A stretch of 8,980 nt of DNA, from assembly GCA_937873255.1 (NCBI GenBank), contig CALMVM010000324.1:13857-22836 (forward strand). The letters are read 5' to 3'. Both the position numbers and the translations under genes were made by a program. Source of the stretch: an uncultured Verrucomicrobiota bacterium (GTDB taxonomy: Bacteria > Verrucomicrobiota > Verrucomicrobiia > Chthoniobacterales > SZAS-18). Numbering within the stretch: position 1 is the stretch's first letter; every line of letters starts with the position of its first letter. Of the stretch, positions 1 to 6,301 are shown one piece after another. The notes under the pieces were generated by a model. It saw only the letters and a program-made list of their open reading frames with translations, made no database searches and was not told the origin of the DNA.

Positions 1-186
1 AAGGGTTTCGTGGCGCTGAAGGGTCACGATCACCGGGCGATCTTCCATGGCGTGAATAACCGATTCCACATCTTCTGGGAACGCCCTTGGCGTGCCGACG
101 AGGTGCGTGGCAGCCAGTTGGTGTTCATCGGCAAGAAGCTCGACCCGGACGCCATCGAGCGCGGGTTGCGCGCCAGTCTGGCGTGA
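1..186 (+). CDS. CobW/COG0523-family GTPase, C-terminal fragment
   Basis: Frame 1 is open from the left edge to a TGA at 184-186 and encodes the last 61 residues of a protein whose start lies outside the window. The segment matches the CobW C-terminal domain: an opening KGFVALKG, a tryptophan-containing strand (FHIFWERPW), then the hallmark SQLVFIGKKLDPDAIERGL near the end. Family members are G3E-type P-loop GTPases that act as metal chaperones or insertases, for example in cobalamin synthesis or zinc homeostasis. The GTPase domain is not visible, so the subfamily and metal cannot be assigned and no symbol is given. The gene converges on the DUF3445 gene, whose stop is 33 bases away. The family call is well supported by the terminal motif. 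Confidence 0.85.
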   Translation, partial: KGFVALKGHDHRAIFHGVNNRFHIFWERPWRADEVRGSQLVFIGKKLDPDAIERGLRASLA

Positions 187-204
187 CCTGACCGGCTGCC
201 GAGA

Positions 205-217
205 GCGCTTTGAGCGC
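205..217. repeat. Small hairpin between convergent genes
   Basis: GCGCT (205-209) and AGCGC (213-217) form a 5-bp stem with a 3-base loop in the 33-base gap between the CobW-family gene and the convergent DUF3445 gene. A T-run follows at 226-230, but eight bases away, so it is a poor intrinsic terminator for the plus strand. On the minus strand no T-run follows. It could help end transcription, but the evidence is weak. Confidence 0.25.
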
Positions 218-219
218 GT

Positions 220-1062
220 CTATCGTTTTTCTTTGAATGCCGAAATAAATCGCTCAAGTCCCTTGTAACGGGTGATTTCGTCTGGCATCGACCGGAGTTT
301 TTTAACCACGAAGCCTGCAATGGTGGGTCGGGCCATCACGTCTGCCCACGCGAAGCTGGCGATGCGAATTCCGAACGCAACTGATCCGGTGCCGGGTAGT
401 TTGACGAGGTGTTGATCCTCGACCCGTATGAAGACTCGCTCCGGTTCGGTCGTGGCTTCGAGTGCCGGGATCGGTTCGTCGGGATGTTGATTGCGAAGCG
501 CGGAAGCGCTCAACCCCCAATTGGCGCGCCGCCAGCCCTCGCCGGGCTCCAGCCGCGCGAAAAATGTGCCGATCTTGTCCGCCAGTTCCACGTTGAGATT
601 GGGAACGGCGTCGTGAATCCACATCAATGGACGTTGGATTTTACCTTCCAGAGACCATCGGGAAGGGAAACAAACGTTCGCCCACACCAGCGACCAGTCT
701 GGCGGCTGAACCAACAGAAGGTCCGGTTCCAGAACCACGCCGAGTTGACGGTTGAACGCCCTTCGGCCGGCTTCGTCCGTGGCGACGGCTGCGCCTGCCG
801 GGAGATGGAGAAGCCGCGCGAACTCTGTCGCGGCGTCGTGTCCCTCTGGCGTAACCAGTGTGTGACGCTCCCCGGCCCGACCCAGGATTGCCTCTTTTTC
901 CGAGCGGATCGCCTGACCGGCCGGGGTAGGCGCGTAAAACTCCGTCGTCGGAAAACGGCGCAGGCCCATCCTGTGCCGGTAAGCGCCTCCCTGCGCGAAG
1001 AGCGACGCGAGCAGTTCCCAATCTCGCGGATCGCTGGCGACGGTTGGCTCAGGAGATGCCAT
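220..1062 (-). CDS. DUF3445 protein (heme-dependent oxidative N-demethylase family)
   Basis: This 280-residue protein matches DUF3445 (Pfam PF11927), whose characterised member is the heme-binding subunit of a heme-dependent oxidative N-demethylase acting on dimethylamine. Visible family blocks are WANVCFPSRW (127-136), PLMWIHDAVPNLN (145-157), RRANWGLS (178-185) and IRVEDQHLVKLPGTGSVAFGIR-like residues at about 212-233; the family usually reads R-x-E-R-Q-x-L-x-R-L-P there. An aspartate (D216) stands where the second arginine is usual. I chose the ATG at 1062 because conserved sequence begins shortly after it; an in-frame ATG at 1095 and a GTG at 1077 are alternatives, and none has a convincing SD. 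The gene overlaps the end of the ATP-grasp-like gene by 14 bases, suggesting translational coupling. The reductase subunits of the known enzyme are not nearby, so the substrate is unknown. Confidence 0.8.
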   Translation of the reverse strand: MASPEPTVASDPRDWELLASLFAQGGAYRHRMGLRRFPTTEFYAPTPAGQAIRSEKEAILGRAGERHTLVTPEGHDAATEFARLLHLPAGAAVATDEAGRRAFNRQLGVVLEPDLLLVQPPDWSLVWANVCFPSRWSLEGKIQRPLMWIHDAVPNLNVELADKIGTFFARLEPGEGWRRANWGLSASALRNQHPDEPIPALEATTEPERVFIRVEDQHLVKLPGTGSVAFGIRIASFAWADVMARPTIAGFVVKKLRSMPDEITRYKGLERFISAFKEKR

Positions 1063-2434
1063 CTTCGGCGACACGCGCCGGCACGATAACGGCATCCTTC
1101 ATTCCATGCAGCAGCTTTTTGTCCGCCGGACAAACCGTGGCGAGGACTCCTTGCAGCCGGGCTTTGCCGTCCTCCAGGAAGTAGTACGGACACAGCCGCA
1201 CCCGGCCGCGCATCGTGACAATCTCCCCCGACGCCGGGTCCAGGTACGGTTGCTCGACCAACCGGCCCTTGTGGAAACGTTGCAGCAGCATCGGGTTGGA
1301 CGGGAACCGGGCCAGCGCGCGTTCGATGGCCTGCCGCCATTCGCCGTGCGAGAGGTCTTGCGCGAGATCGACCCCACGGCTGCCCCAGGCGAGTTCGGAA
1401 TAACCGCTGATCTTGAGGATCAACTCGCGCTGTTTCTGGCTGAAGCCGGTCAACTCGTGCCAATCGTTGATTTCCAGACCGGCGATCACCGCCTGATGGG
1501 GCAGGGGCGCGGGATCGAGAATCCACGTGTAAGGAATCACCTTTTGCAGCTTGAGCCAATGCCGCTCGCCCAATTCCCGCCGCCAGAACGCCTGCAAGGG
1601 CCGCGTCCAAAACAGCGCGAACCACATTTTTTCCTCCATGTACGGCTTGAAGGGCGGCGTAACCCGCGCCGAACCCTCCCGCGCGCGTTCCATCAGCCAC
1701 GGGGCGACGGGCAGATTCGGCAAATCGAAGTGCTCGAAGAATCGGTACACATCCAGCGGACGACCCGCCTCGCGGGCGGATTCGTAATCCAGCCGGAGCG
1801 TTTTTTCGGCGGTCCCGATGACCTTCCACGGGGCGGCCGAGTCCGTGGAATCAAAGGTCGGACGCGCGTTCAGTTGCTCGGCGAGCCAGTCCATCTCCGG
1901 GCGGTACGTCGCGGCTTCCTCGCTGACGACGATGTCGCCACCGGGGAAAATCGATGCGAATCCATCGAGCATCCCGCCCGCGCCGCCGACCACGTCGTCC
2001 CCGAGCGCGGAATATGTCTGGTTGAGCCACGCCGTCAGGCCGATGCCGCCGGGCACGCTGTCGAGTTCGGCGATGGTGAAGCCGCGCTCGGTGGGAATGA
2101 TGTCGGGGCGGATAACGCGTGCGATCTCGTCGCGGAAGATACGCTCGCGGCTGAGCGCGACGAGTTCCTGCGGCTTGCCCCGGTCGAGGTATTCGGCGAC
2201 CCAGGGCGGCTGTTTCCCCTTGACGCTGAGGCGGTAAAGCAGGTTGCACGCGCGCTGGAAGAGATGCAGCCGGTAGCCGAGTTTTTCGAGTTCGTCGACA
2301 AACCGCGGCGACAGCGAAAAACCGCGGGGCGAGAGCAGCCACTCCTTTTCCGCGAACAAGCCTTCGGCGGGAAACGCGTCCCGGATGGCCTGGACACGCC
2401 GATGGTCGTCGCTCACTGGCGCGGGGTGGATCAT
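1049..2434 (-). CDS. Conserved protein with ATP-grasp-like motifs, function unknown
   Basis: This 461-residue cytoplasmic protein has no signal peptide or membrane segment. Several dense blocks resemble ATP-grasp ligases, especially circularly permuted ones: RPDIIPTERGFTIAELDSVP (109-128) followed by GGIGLTAWLNQTYS, a block ELILKISGYSELAWGSRGV (337-355) resembling the lysine and glycine-rich nucleotide-binding part, and MRGRVRLCPYYF (408-419). A C-terminal block, LATVCPADKKLLHGMKDAVI (431-450), completes it. The ATG at 2434 is preceded by GAAAGG four bases upstream (2439-2444); an upstream in-frame start at 2521 would add 29 low-quality residues and run into the ruvA end. The gene lies 97 bases behind ruvA and overlaps the DUF3445 gene. 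An ATP-dependent ligase role is inference from motif shape only; substrate and product are unknown. That the gene is real is nearly certain, while its function is not. Confidence 0.8.
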   Translation of the reverse strand: MIHPAPVSDDHRRVQAIRDAFPAEGLFAEKEWLLSPRGFSLSPRFVDELEKLGYRLHLFQRACNLLYRLSVKGKQPPWVAEYLDRGKPQELVALSRERIFRDEIARVIRPDIIPTERGFTIAELDSVPGGIGLTAWLNQTYSALGDDVVGGAGGMLDGFASIFPGGDIVVSEEAATYRPEMDWLAEQLNARPTFDSTDSAAPWKVIGTAEKTLRLDYESAREAGRPLDVYRFFEHFDLPNLPVAPWLMERAREGSARVTPPFKPYMEEKMWFALFWTRPLQAFWRRELGERHWLKLQKVIPYTWILDPAPLPHQAVIAGLEINDWHELTGFSQKQRELILKISGYSELAWGSRGVDLAQDLSHGEWRQAIERALARFPSNPMLLQRFHKGRLVEQPYLDPASGEIVTMRGRVRLCPYYFLEDGKARLQGVLATVCPADKKLLHGMKDAVIVPARVAEDGIS

Positions 2435-2531
2435 GCGGCCTTTCAGGCGTCGGCTTCGCTCGCCCGGGATACCAATCGGCAGTCCGCACCGTAACCCGGA
2501 GTCGGCCGCCCGCAATCCCAACTAGATCGCA

Positions 2532-3137
2532 TCACGCCAAAATCTTCAGTGCCAACCGGACCAGGTCTTCCGCCGGCGGGGCGGCGGAGCCGGGTTTATA
2601 GATCTGCTTGATCGCCTTATGGGCGTCCACCTGTTTGTACCCTAGGGAAATGAGCGCGAGCACCGCGTCGCTGATGGCGACCTCGTCAGGCGTCGGCGCG
2701 TGCGAGGAGCTGGCGGCTTCCCAGGTCGCGGCCACGCCGAGTTTGTCACGCAGTTCGAGCACCATACGCTCGGCCGTTTTCTTGCCGACACCGCTGATTT
2801 TGGAGAGCGACGAAATGTCATTGCTGACGACGGCGTTCTTGAACGTGGAAACGCTCATGCCGCTCAGCACGGAAAGCGCCATCTTCGGCCCGATGCCGCT
2901 GACATTGTTGACCAGCAACCGGAACAGGTCGCGCTCCGGCACCGACATGAAGCCGTAGAGGATGTGCGCGTCCTCGCGGACCTGGAGATGCGTCAGCACC
3001 TTGACCGGCGCGCCGGCGGCCGGCAGCCGGTCGTAGCTGGAAAGGGGGATAATGACCTGATAGCCGACGCCGCCCACGTCCACGACGATCTGCGTGGGCA
3101 GCGACTCACTCAGGACGCCTTGCAAAAAAGTGATCAC
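2532..3137 (-). CDS. ruvA: Holliday junction branch migration protein RuvA
   Basis: RuvA binds four-way DNA junctions as a tetramer and directs the RuvB motor during recombinational repair. The 201-residue length is typical. Domain I (OB fold, about 1-63) ends in the signature VREDAHILYGF (53-63), which includes the acidic pin residues E55 and D56. Domain II carries two helix-hairpin-helix motifs, VSGIGPKMAL (79-88) and ISGVGKKTAERMVLEL (114-129). A variable linker (about 136-152) leads to domain III (153-201), which contacts RuvB, with LGYKQVDAHKAI visible. The start is GTG at 3137; the residues after it (ITFLQGVL) match the usual N-terminus, and GGAAGGA lies about ten bases upstream. The gene sits 54 bases after a small membrane-protein gene. 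Neither ruvB nor ruvC is in the window. Confidence 0.97.
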   Translation of the reverse strand: MITFLQGVLSESLPTQIVVDVGGVGYQVIIPLSSYDRLPAAGAPVKVLTHLQVREDAHILYGFMSVPERDLFRLLVNNVSGIGPKMALSVLSGMSVSTFKNAVVSNDISSLSKISGVGKKTAERMVLELRDKLGVAATWEAASSSHAPTPDEVAISDAVLALISLGYKQVDAHKAIKQIYKPGSAAPPAEDLVRLALKILA

Positions 3138-3191
3138 GGCGGGAGATCCTTCCGGGGACTCGCGAGACCGGATGGACCGGCGGGAAGGAGA

Positions 3192-3422
3192 TTAATCGCC
3201 GATTTCCTCGGCCTTGCGCGCGAGCCGGTTGGAGAGGATGAAAAAGCTGGGCACCCACAGACCGATAAAAATCCCCGAGCGTTCGCCGCCGGCGGGGTCA
3301 TCGGCCTTGCGCGAAAACCAAGCCACGATGGACCCCACGATGGAAACGAAACCGAGGGCGAGGCTGAGGTCGGACAGGAAATACAACTGGGTTTTGGTGA
3401 TTTTGTATTCTTCGATTTCCAT
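3192..3422 (-). CDS. Small protein with two predicted membrane segments
   Basis: This 76-residue protein is unrecognised. It has a short charged N-terminus (MEIEEYKITKTQ), a hydrophobic segment at about 13-36 (LYFLSDLSLALGFVSIVGSI), a polar loop at 37-49 (SRKADDPAGGERS), a second hydrophobic segment at about 50-65 (GIFIGLWVPSFFILS), and a basic then acidic tail (NRLARKAEEIGD). This fits a small inner-membrane hairpin. I chose the ATG at 3422 because the sequence before it in frame (up to 3536) is unlike a coding N-terminus and would consume the divergent promoter region; GGGAAA lies about 12 bases upstream. It is first in the minus-strand run, ahead of ruvA, and diverges from the DUF3352-like gene. 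A link with ruvA may be only co-transcription. Confidence 0.65.
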   Translation of the reverse strand: MEIEEYKITKTQLYFLSDLSLALGFVSIVGSIVAWFSRKADDPAGGERSGIFIGLWVPSFFILSNRLARKAEEIGD

Positions 3423-3483
3423 GGAGTGCAGGTTTCCCACCGAATCGGGACAGCCGAGGGCATTGGCCGGATGGAAAGTGGGG

Positions 3484-3503
3484 CGCGCATTGACAGATGC
3501 GCG
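3484..3503. promoter_or_regulatory. Inverted repeat overlapping a TTGACA box (operator-like)
   Basis: CGCGCAT (3484-3490) and ATGCGCG (3497-3503) are perfect 7-bp inverted arms separated by TGACAG. The site lies in the 130-base gap between two divergent genes, and its centre overlaps a consensus -35 hexamer, TTGACA (3490-3495), pointing toward the plus-strand gene at 3553. A two-fold symmetric site over a promoter is what a dimeric repressor or activator would use. No regulator is identified, and a chance occurrence in GC-rich DNA is possible. Confidence 0.4.
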
Positions 3504-3517
3504 GACCGTTGTTGAGT
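3490..3517 (+). promoter_or_regulatory. Candidate promoter for the DUF3352-like gene
   Basis: TTGACA at 3490-3495 is a perfect sigma-70 -35 hexamer. The best -10 at acceptable spacing is TTGAGT (3512-3517, spacer 16), which matches only three of six consensus positions. The start codon at 3553 would leave a leader of about 30 bases. The -35 is strong and the -10 weak, so an activator or a different consensus in this lineage may be involved. Confidence 0.35.
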
Positions 3518-3552
3518 GAGACCTGCCGCCCGCCATGCGTGGCGACCAATCT

Positions 3553-5361
3553 ATGAGAAAATTCTTTCCTGCGTTGATGGTGTGCCTTGCCCTCGGTGCC
3601 GCCGGGGCGGCGGTCTACCTGTTCGAAAAACCTTCCAACGGGGCGGGTTCGACGGCCGCTATCGCCTATCTGCCAGCGGACACGCTGGTGTTGCTGGCCG
3701 TGCCGGACCTGAACAAGACCTGCGCGGATTTCAAGGGCACCGACCTCTACAAAATCTGGTCCGAGCCCGAGGTGCAGGCTTTTCTGGAAAAACCGCTCTC
3801 GAAGCTGCCTCCGCACGCCGAGTGGGACGACGCGTTCGTCCGCGCCCAAAAACTCGGCCTGACGAATCTCTTCGTGGCGGTCACGTCGCTGGACGAAGCG
3901 TCCAACGAGCCGCACGTCGTGGCTGGCTTCCAATTCAAGGGCAGCAACGCCGAGGTCGATGCCCTCCTGACCAAGCCGAAGGCGGACCTCCTCAAGGCGC
4001 ATCCCGCCGCCAAGGCCGACCTGATCGACTACTCGGGCCACCACATCGAGACGGTCAGCTACGAGGAGCACTATTCTCTGGCGTCCGTTTACGTCGGCGA
4101 CTGGTACCTGGTCTCGAACGACCTCGCCCTGCTGAAATCGACCGTCGATCACGCCGAGAACCGCGGCCCCGCCGCCAGCCAGCCGACGCTCGACAAGGAC
4201 GCCGATTTCGCCAAGGTGATGGCCAGGCTGCCGGGCAATCATGCCACCTTGATTTTCGGCCGTCCGAGGCCGTTCCTGTCGAAGATCATGGACCTCGCGG
4301 CGGCCAGCGGCCAGCCGGTGGACGCCAAACAGCGCGCCGAGGCCGAGAAGGTCCGCGCGATCGGCGCGACGACCGGCTTCGAGAACGGCAAAATCCGTGA
4401 TTCGATCTACATCCACGCGCCGGGCCTCGACCAGGAACTGGCGAAGTTGCAGATGGACTCGCTGTCGCTCACGACGGCCGACACGGTTTTCTACGCGGCG
4501 AGCATGCTCAACATCCCGAAAAAATTCGACCTGCCGGAACCGTCCGACGGCGAGGCCCGGCCGGGTGCCAACGGTCTGGCGTTCCTGCAAGGGTTGGGCG
4601 AGCTCTTCAAGGAACACGACGTGTCGCTCGACGCCTTCCGCGCGGCTTTCGGCAACGAGGCCAGCCTGCACATCGACTGGCCCAGCGGCAAAACGCAGCC
4701 GACGCTCGTCGCCTCCCTGAACGTGCGCGACCAGGCTGCCGCGAACCATTTCGTGGATAATTTCACCGCCGCGCTGACCACGAGCACTCCCTGGGAAAAG
4801 TCCGAGGAGGACGGGCTGACTTTTCACTCGATGCCGCTGCCGTACTCGGTCGGTCTGGCACCGACCTTGACCGTGACGCCCAAGCATCTTCTCATCGGCC
4901 TGACCACGGACGACCTCCGCGACGCTGCCGTCCGCGAGAAAACACCTGCCGCCAATTTCACGGCGAGCGAGGTCTACAAAAAGGCCAGCGGCGACGTGGA
5001 AAAACCGAACACCGCCTTCGCCTATCTGGACAGCAAAACGTTCTTCGAACGCTTTTACGGCACGCTCAAACCCTACGCGATCACGGCGGCGTTTCTGATG
5101 CCGCAGGTCAGCGAATACGTGGACCTGGGAAAATTGCCCGAGGCGGAGACGATCTCCAGGCACCTGTCAGCGACCGTGCTTTCCCAGACGTACGGCCCGG
5201 ACGGCTGCTTCCTGGAATCGGTGGGGTCGTTCACGTTCGGACAGGCGACCGCCGTTGTTTTCGGCGGGGCCATCGGTGCCGCCACGCAGTACATGCCCAA
5301 GCCGGGGGCGGAGGAAGTGGATGCCACCCAACGTTCGGCACGCCCCCCTTCAAATCCCTAA
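3553..5361 (+). CDS. DUF3352-like membrane-anchored protein
   Basis: This 602-residue protein has an N-terminal signal anchor (MRKFFPALMVCLALGAAGAA, then VYLF; hydrophobic at about 5-24), so the bulk is probably outside the inner membrane. C11 does not sit in a good lipobox because valine precedes it. After the anchor, YLPADTLVLLAVPDLNKT (39-56) matches the start typical of DUF3352-type proteins: 'P-A-D-T' followed by a hydrophobic strand and a 'dl..t' element. Later parts (YVGDWYLVSNDLALLKSTVD near 179-198) show the strand-helix pattern repeated in this family. A small hydrophobic, Ala/Gly-rich stretch lies near 570-585, followed by a polar Pro-rich tail. The function of such proteins is not established. 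I chose the ATG at 3553; an ATG at 3535 would add six residues before the anchor. Neither has a clear SD. The DUF3352 label is a resemblance, not a search result. Confidence 0.75.
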   Translation: MRKFFPALMVCLALGAAGAAVYLFEKPSNGAGSTAAIAYLPADTLVLLAVPDLNKTCADFKGTDLYKIWSEPEVQAFLEKPLSKLPPHAEWDDAFVRAQKLGLTNLFVAVTSLDEASNEPHVVAGFQFKGSNAEVDALLTKPKADLLKAHPAAKADLIDYSGHHIETVSYEEHYSLASVYVGDWYLVSNDLALLKSTVDHAENRGPAASQPTLDKDADFAKVMARLPGNHATLIFGRPRPFLSKIMDLAAASGQPVDAKQRAEAEKVRAIGATTGFENGKIRDSIYIHAPGLDQELAKLQMDSLSLTTADTVFYAASMLNIPKKFDLPEPSDGEARPGANGLAFLQGLGELFKEHDVSLDAFRAAFGNEASLHIDWPSGKTQPTLVASLNVRDQAAANHFVDNFTAALTTSTPWEKSEEDGLTFHSMPLPYSVGLAPTLTVTPKHLLIGLTTDDLRDAAVREKTPAANFTASEVYKKASGDVEKPNTAFAYLDSKTFFERFYGTLKPYAITAAFLMPQVSEYVDLGKLPEAETISRHLSATVLSQTYGPDGCFLESVGSFTFGQATAVVFGGAIGAATQYMPKPGAEEVDATQRSARPPSNP

Positions 5362-5389
5362 TCTTTTGGCGCGGAGACAGTTATGTTTG

Positions 5390-5411
5390 GAAAACGAACG
5401 GTTTTCGAAAA
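5390..5411. repeat. Hairpin and TTTTCGAAAA palindrome upstream of the small basic protein gene
   Basis: GAAAAC (5390-5395) and GTTTTC (5401-5406) are inverted arms around a 5-base loop. The second arm overlaps a perfect 10-bp palindrome, TTTTCGAAAA (5402-5411). The AT-rich patch stands out from its surroundings and lies 27 bases upstream of the proposed -10 at 5439. There is no T-run, so it is not a clear intrinsic terminator of the upstream gene. It could be a regulator site or an AT-rich UP-type element; the evidence is its symmetry and position only. Confidence 0.3.
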
Positions 5412-5435
5412 TTAACCTTCGCTTCCCGCCCGGTG

Positions 5436-5444
5436 TGGTATAGT
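5436..5444 (+). promoter_or_regulatory. Extended -10 promoter, almost leaderless
   Basis: TGGTATAGT (5436-5444) is an extended -10 element (TGn followed by TATAGT, five of six consensus matches). The -35 region at about 5416-5421 (CCTTCG) is poor, as is common with extended -10 promoters. Transcription would start near 5450-5452, only four to six bases before the ATG at 5456. The mRNA would therefore be nearly leaderless, consistent with the lack of an SD. Confidence 0.5.
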
Positions 5445-5455
5445 ATGCGACCACT

Positions 5456-5803
5456 ATGGCTATGACTAAGAAAAACGCCTTCTCCCGTCGCTTGCCCGAT
5501 CTTGTCACCGAGGAGTTGGTGGCGGTTCTCACCTCGAAGAATTCGTACGAGTTCAAGGAATTGTTCGACCTGGTGCATGCGAATCTGCGCGCCCGCAACG
5601 CCGCCAGCGGCGGGGAGGAGATGCTGCGTTTGCGCGCCTACGAGAAACTCCAGACGCTCGTCTCGCGCGGCATGGTCAAGAAAACCGGCAAGAAGTACAA
5701 GGGCCTGGCGTCGCTCGCCAACGCGATTCCGACCGTTCCCCCGCCCACGGCGGTGACGACGACCGCAGCCGTCGCGGCGGCGGCGGTGCCTCTGGCGGGT
5801 TAG
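5456..5803 (+). CDS. Small basic winged-helix-like protein with Ala/Pro/Thr tail
   Basis: This 115-residue protein is not recognised by name. Residues 1-12 are basic (MAMTKKNAFSRR). The segment at about 31-87 has the rhythm of a winged-helix fold: a helix (YEFKELFDLVHANLRARN), a second helix (EEMLRLRAYEKLQTLVSRGM, about 54-73), then a basic wing (VKKTGKKYKGL, 74-84). The last 25 residues are low-complexity Pro, Thr and Ala (PTVPPPT, then AAVAAAAVPLAG) and are probably disordered. A nucleic-acid-binding role is plausible but not shown. The start is ATG 5456 or ATG 5462 (MTKKNAF); there is no SD and a close extended -10 promoter precedes it. It lies 94 bases after the DUF3352-like gene and is followed by a terminator-like hairpin before nuoA. 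Confidence 0.75.
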   Translation: MAMTKKNAFSRRLPDLVTEELVAVLTSKNSYEFKELFDLVHANLRARNAASGGEEMLRLRAYEKLQTLVSRGMVKKTGKKYKGLASLANAIPTVPPPTAVTTTAAVAAAAVPLAG

Positions 5804-5831
5804 TCCATCGGACGGACGGTTTTCATTTTGT

Positions 5832-5865
5832 GCCGGGGTGGTTTGCGCCGCCCCGGCTCCTTTTT
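5832..5865 (+). terminator. Terminator-like hairpin directly abutting the nuoA start codon
   Basis: GCCGGGGTGG (5832-5841) pairs with CCGCCCCGGC (5848-5857) over ten base pairs, one being a G-T wobble (5839 with 5850), around a 6-base loop, TTTGCG. TCC and then five Ts (5861-5865) follow. This has the form of an intrinsic terminator for the gene ending at 5803. Its T-tract touches the nuoA ATG at 5866, leaving no room for a promoter or SD between them. It may instead act as an attenuator or a structured leader for nuoA. Confidence 0.6.
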
Positions 5866-6237
5866 ATGATCCGCGATTATTTGCCCATTTTGCTCCAGGC
5901 CGTCGTGGCGATTGGTTTCGCCGCCGTGTCGCTGATCGTCAGCGTGATCTTGGGCAAGGTCGGCAAGCGCACGAAGGTCAAGGATACCGCGTACGAGTGC
6001 GGAATGCTGCCGGAGGGCAACTCCCAGCCGCGTTTCAGCGTCAAGTTCTATCTCGTGGCGATGCTGTTCATCCTTTTCGACATCGAGATCGTGTTCATGT
6101 ATCCGTGGGCGGTCGTGTATGCGGACATGATCAAGGGCAGCAAGACGATCCTCTGGAGCATGCTGAGTTTCGTGTTCATCCTGACGGTCGGCTACGTCTA
6201 CGCGTTGAAGAAGGGCGTTCTGAACTGGAAGCGTTGA
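5866..6237 (+). CDS. nuoA: NADH-quinone oxidoreductase subunit A (complex I)
   Basis: NuoA (ND3 homologue) is a membrane subunit of proton-pumping complex I, and its first loop lies near the quinone-binding site. The 123-residue protein has three membrane segments (about 8-29, 60-85 and 94-114). The family signature is intact: DTAYECGMLPEG (40-51) with loop cysteine C45, then RFSVKFYLVAMLFILFDIEI (56-75) with conserved acids D72 and E74, and VFMYPWAV (76-83). ATG 5866 gives the usual N-terminus; an in-frame GTG at 5830 would lie within the upstream hairpin. No SD is visible because the T-tract of that hairpin touches the ATG. The next gene is a Dabb protein and not nuoB, so this subunit is separated from the rest of the nuo genes, at least on this side. 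Confidence 0.96.
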   Translation: MIRDYLPILLQAVVAIGFAAVSLIVSVILGKVGKRTKVKDTAYECGMLPEGNSQPRFSVKFYLVAMLFILFDIEIVFMYPWAVVYADMIKGSKTILWSMLSFVFILTVGYVYALKKGVLNWKR

Positions 6238-6240
6238 GGA
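6236..6240 (+). promoter_or_regulatory. Shine-Dalgarno favouring an upstream start for the Dabb gene
   Basis: GAGGA overlaps the nuoA stop codon and lies seven bases before an in-frame ATG at 6248. This is the best SD in the plus-strand run and would start the Dabb protein 18 residues earlier (MVSPSPWRAGGGSDARSR) than family comparison suggests. It could support coupled translation with nuoA. The ATG at 6302 has no SD. Confidence 0.4.
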
Positions 6241-6301
6241 TCGCCGCATGGTCTCGCCCAGTCCGTGGCGGGCCGGCGGTGGGTCGGATGCTCGTTCCCG
6301 C

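Noticed and set aside
624..1829. A 401-residue minus-strand frame overlapping the DUF3445 and ATP-grasp-like genes
   Set aside because: It is in a different frame from both real genes, is Arg/Gly/Ala rich, and bridges two well-supported genes, so it is a shadow.
1106..2494. A 462-residue plus-strand open frame opposite the ATP-grasp-like gene
   Set aside because: Its composition is artefactual (Arg, Gln and Pro rich) and it has no motifs. The minus-strand frame carries conserved blocks and an SD.
3298..5163. A 621-residue open frame antisense to the DUF3352-like gene
   Set aside because: It is rich in Arg, Gly and Val with no recognisable motif. The opposite strand has a signal anchor and family-like sequence. 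Long antisense frames are common opposite GC-rich genes.
5761..5803. A GCG-type triplet repeat in the small basic protein gene
   Set aside because: It encodes an Ala-rich tail with mixed codons and is short, so it is ordinary low-complexity coding sequence and not a tandem repeat array.
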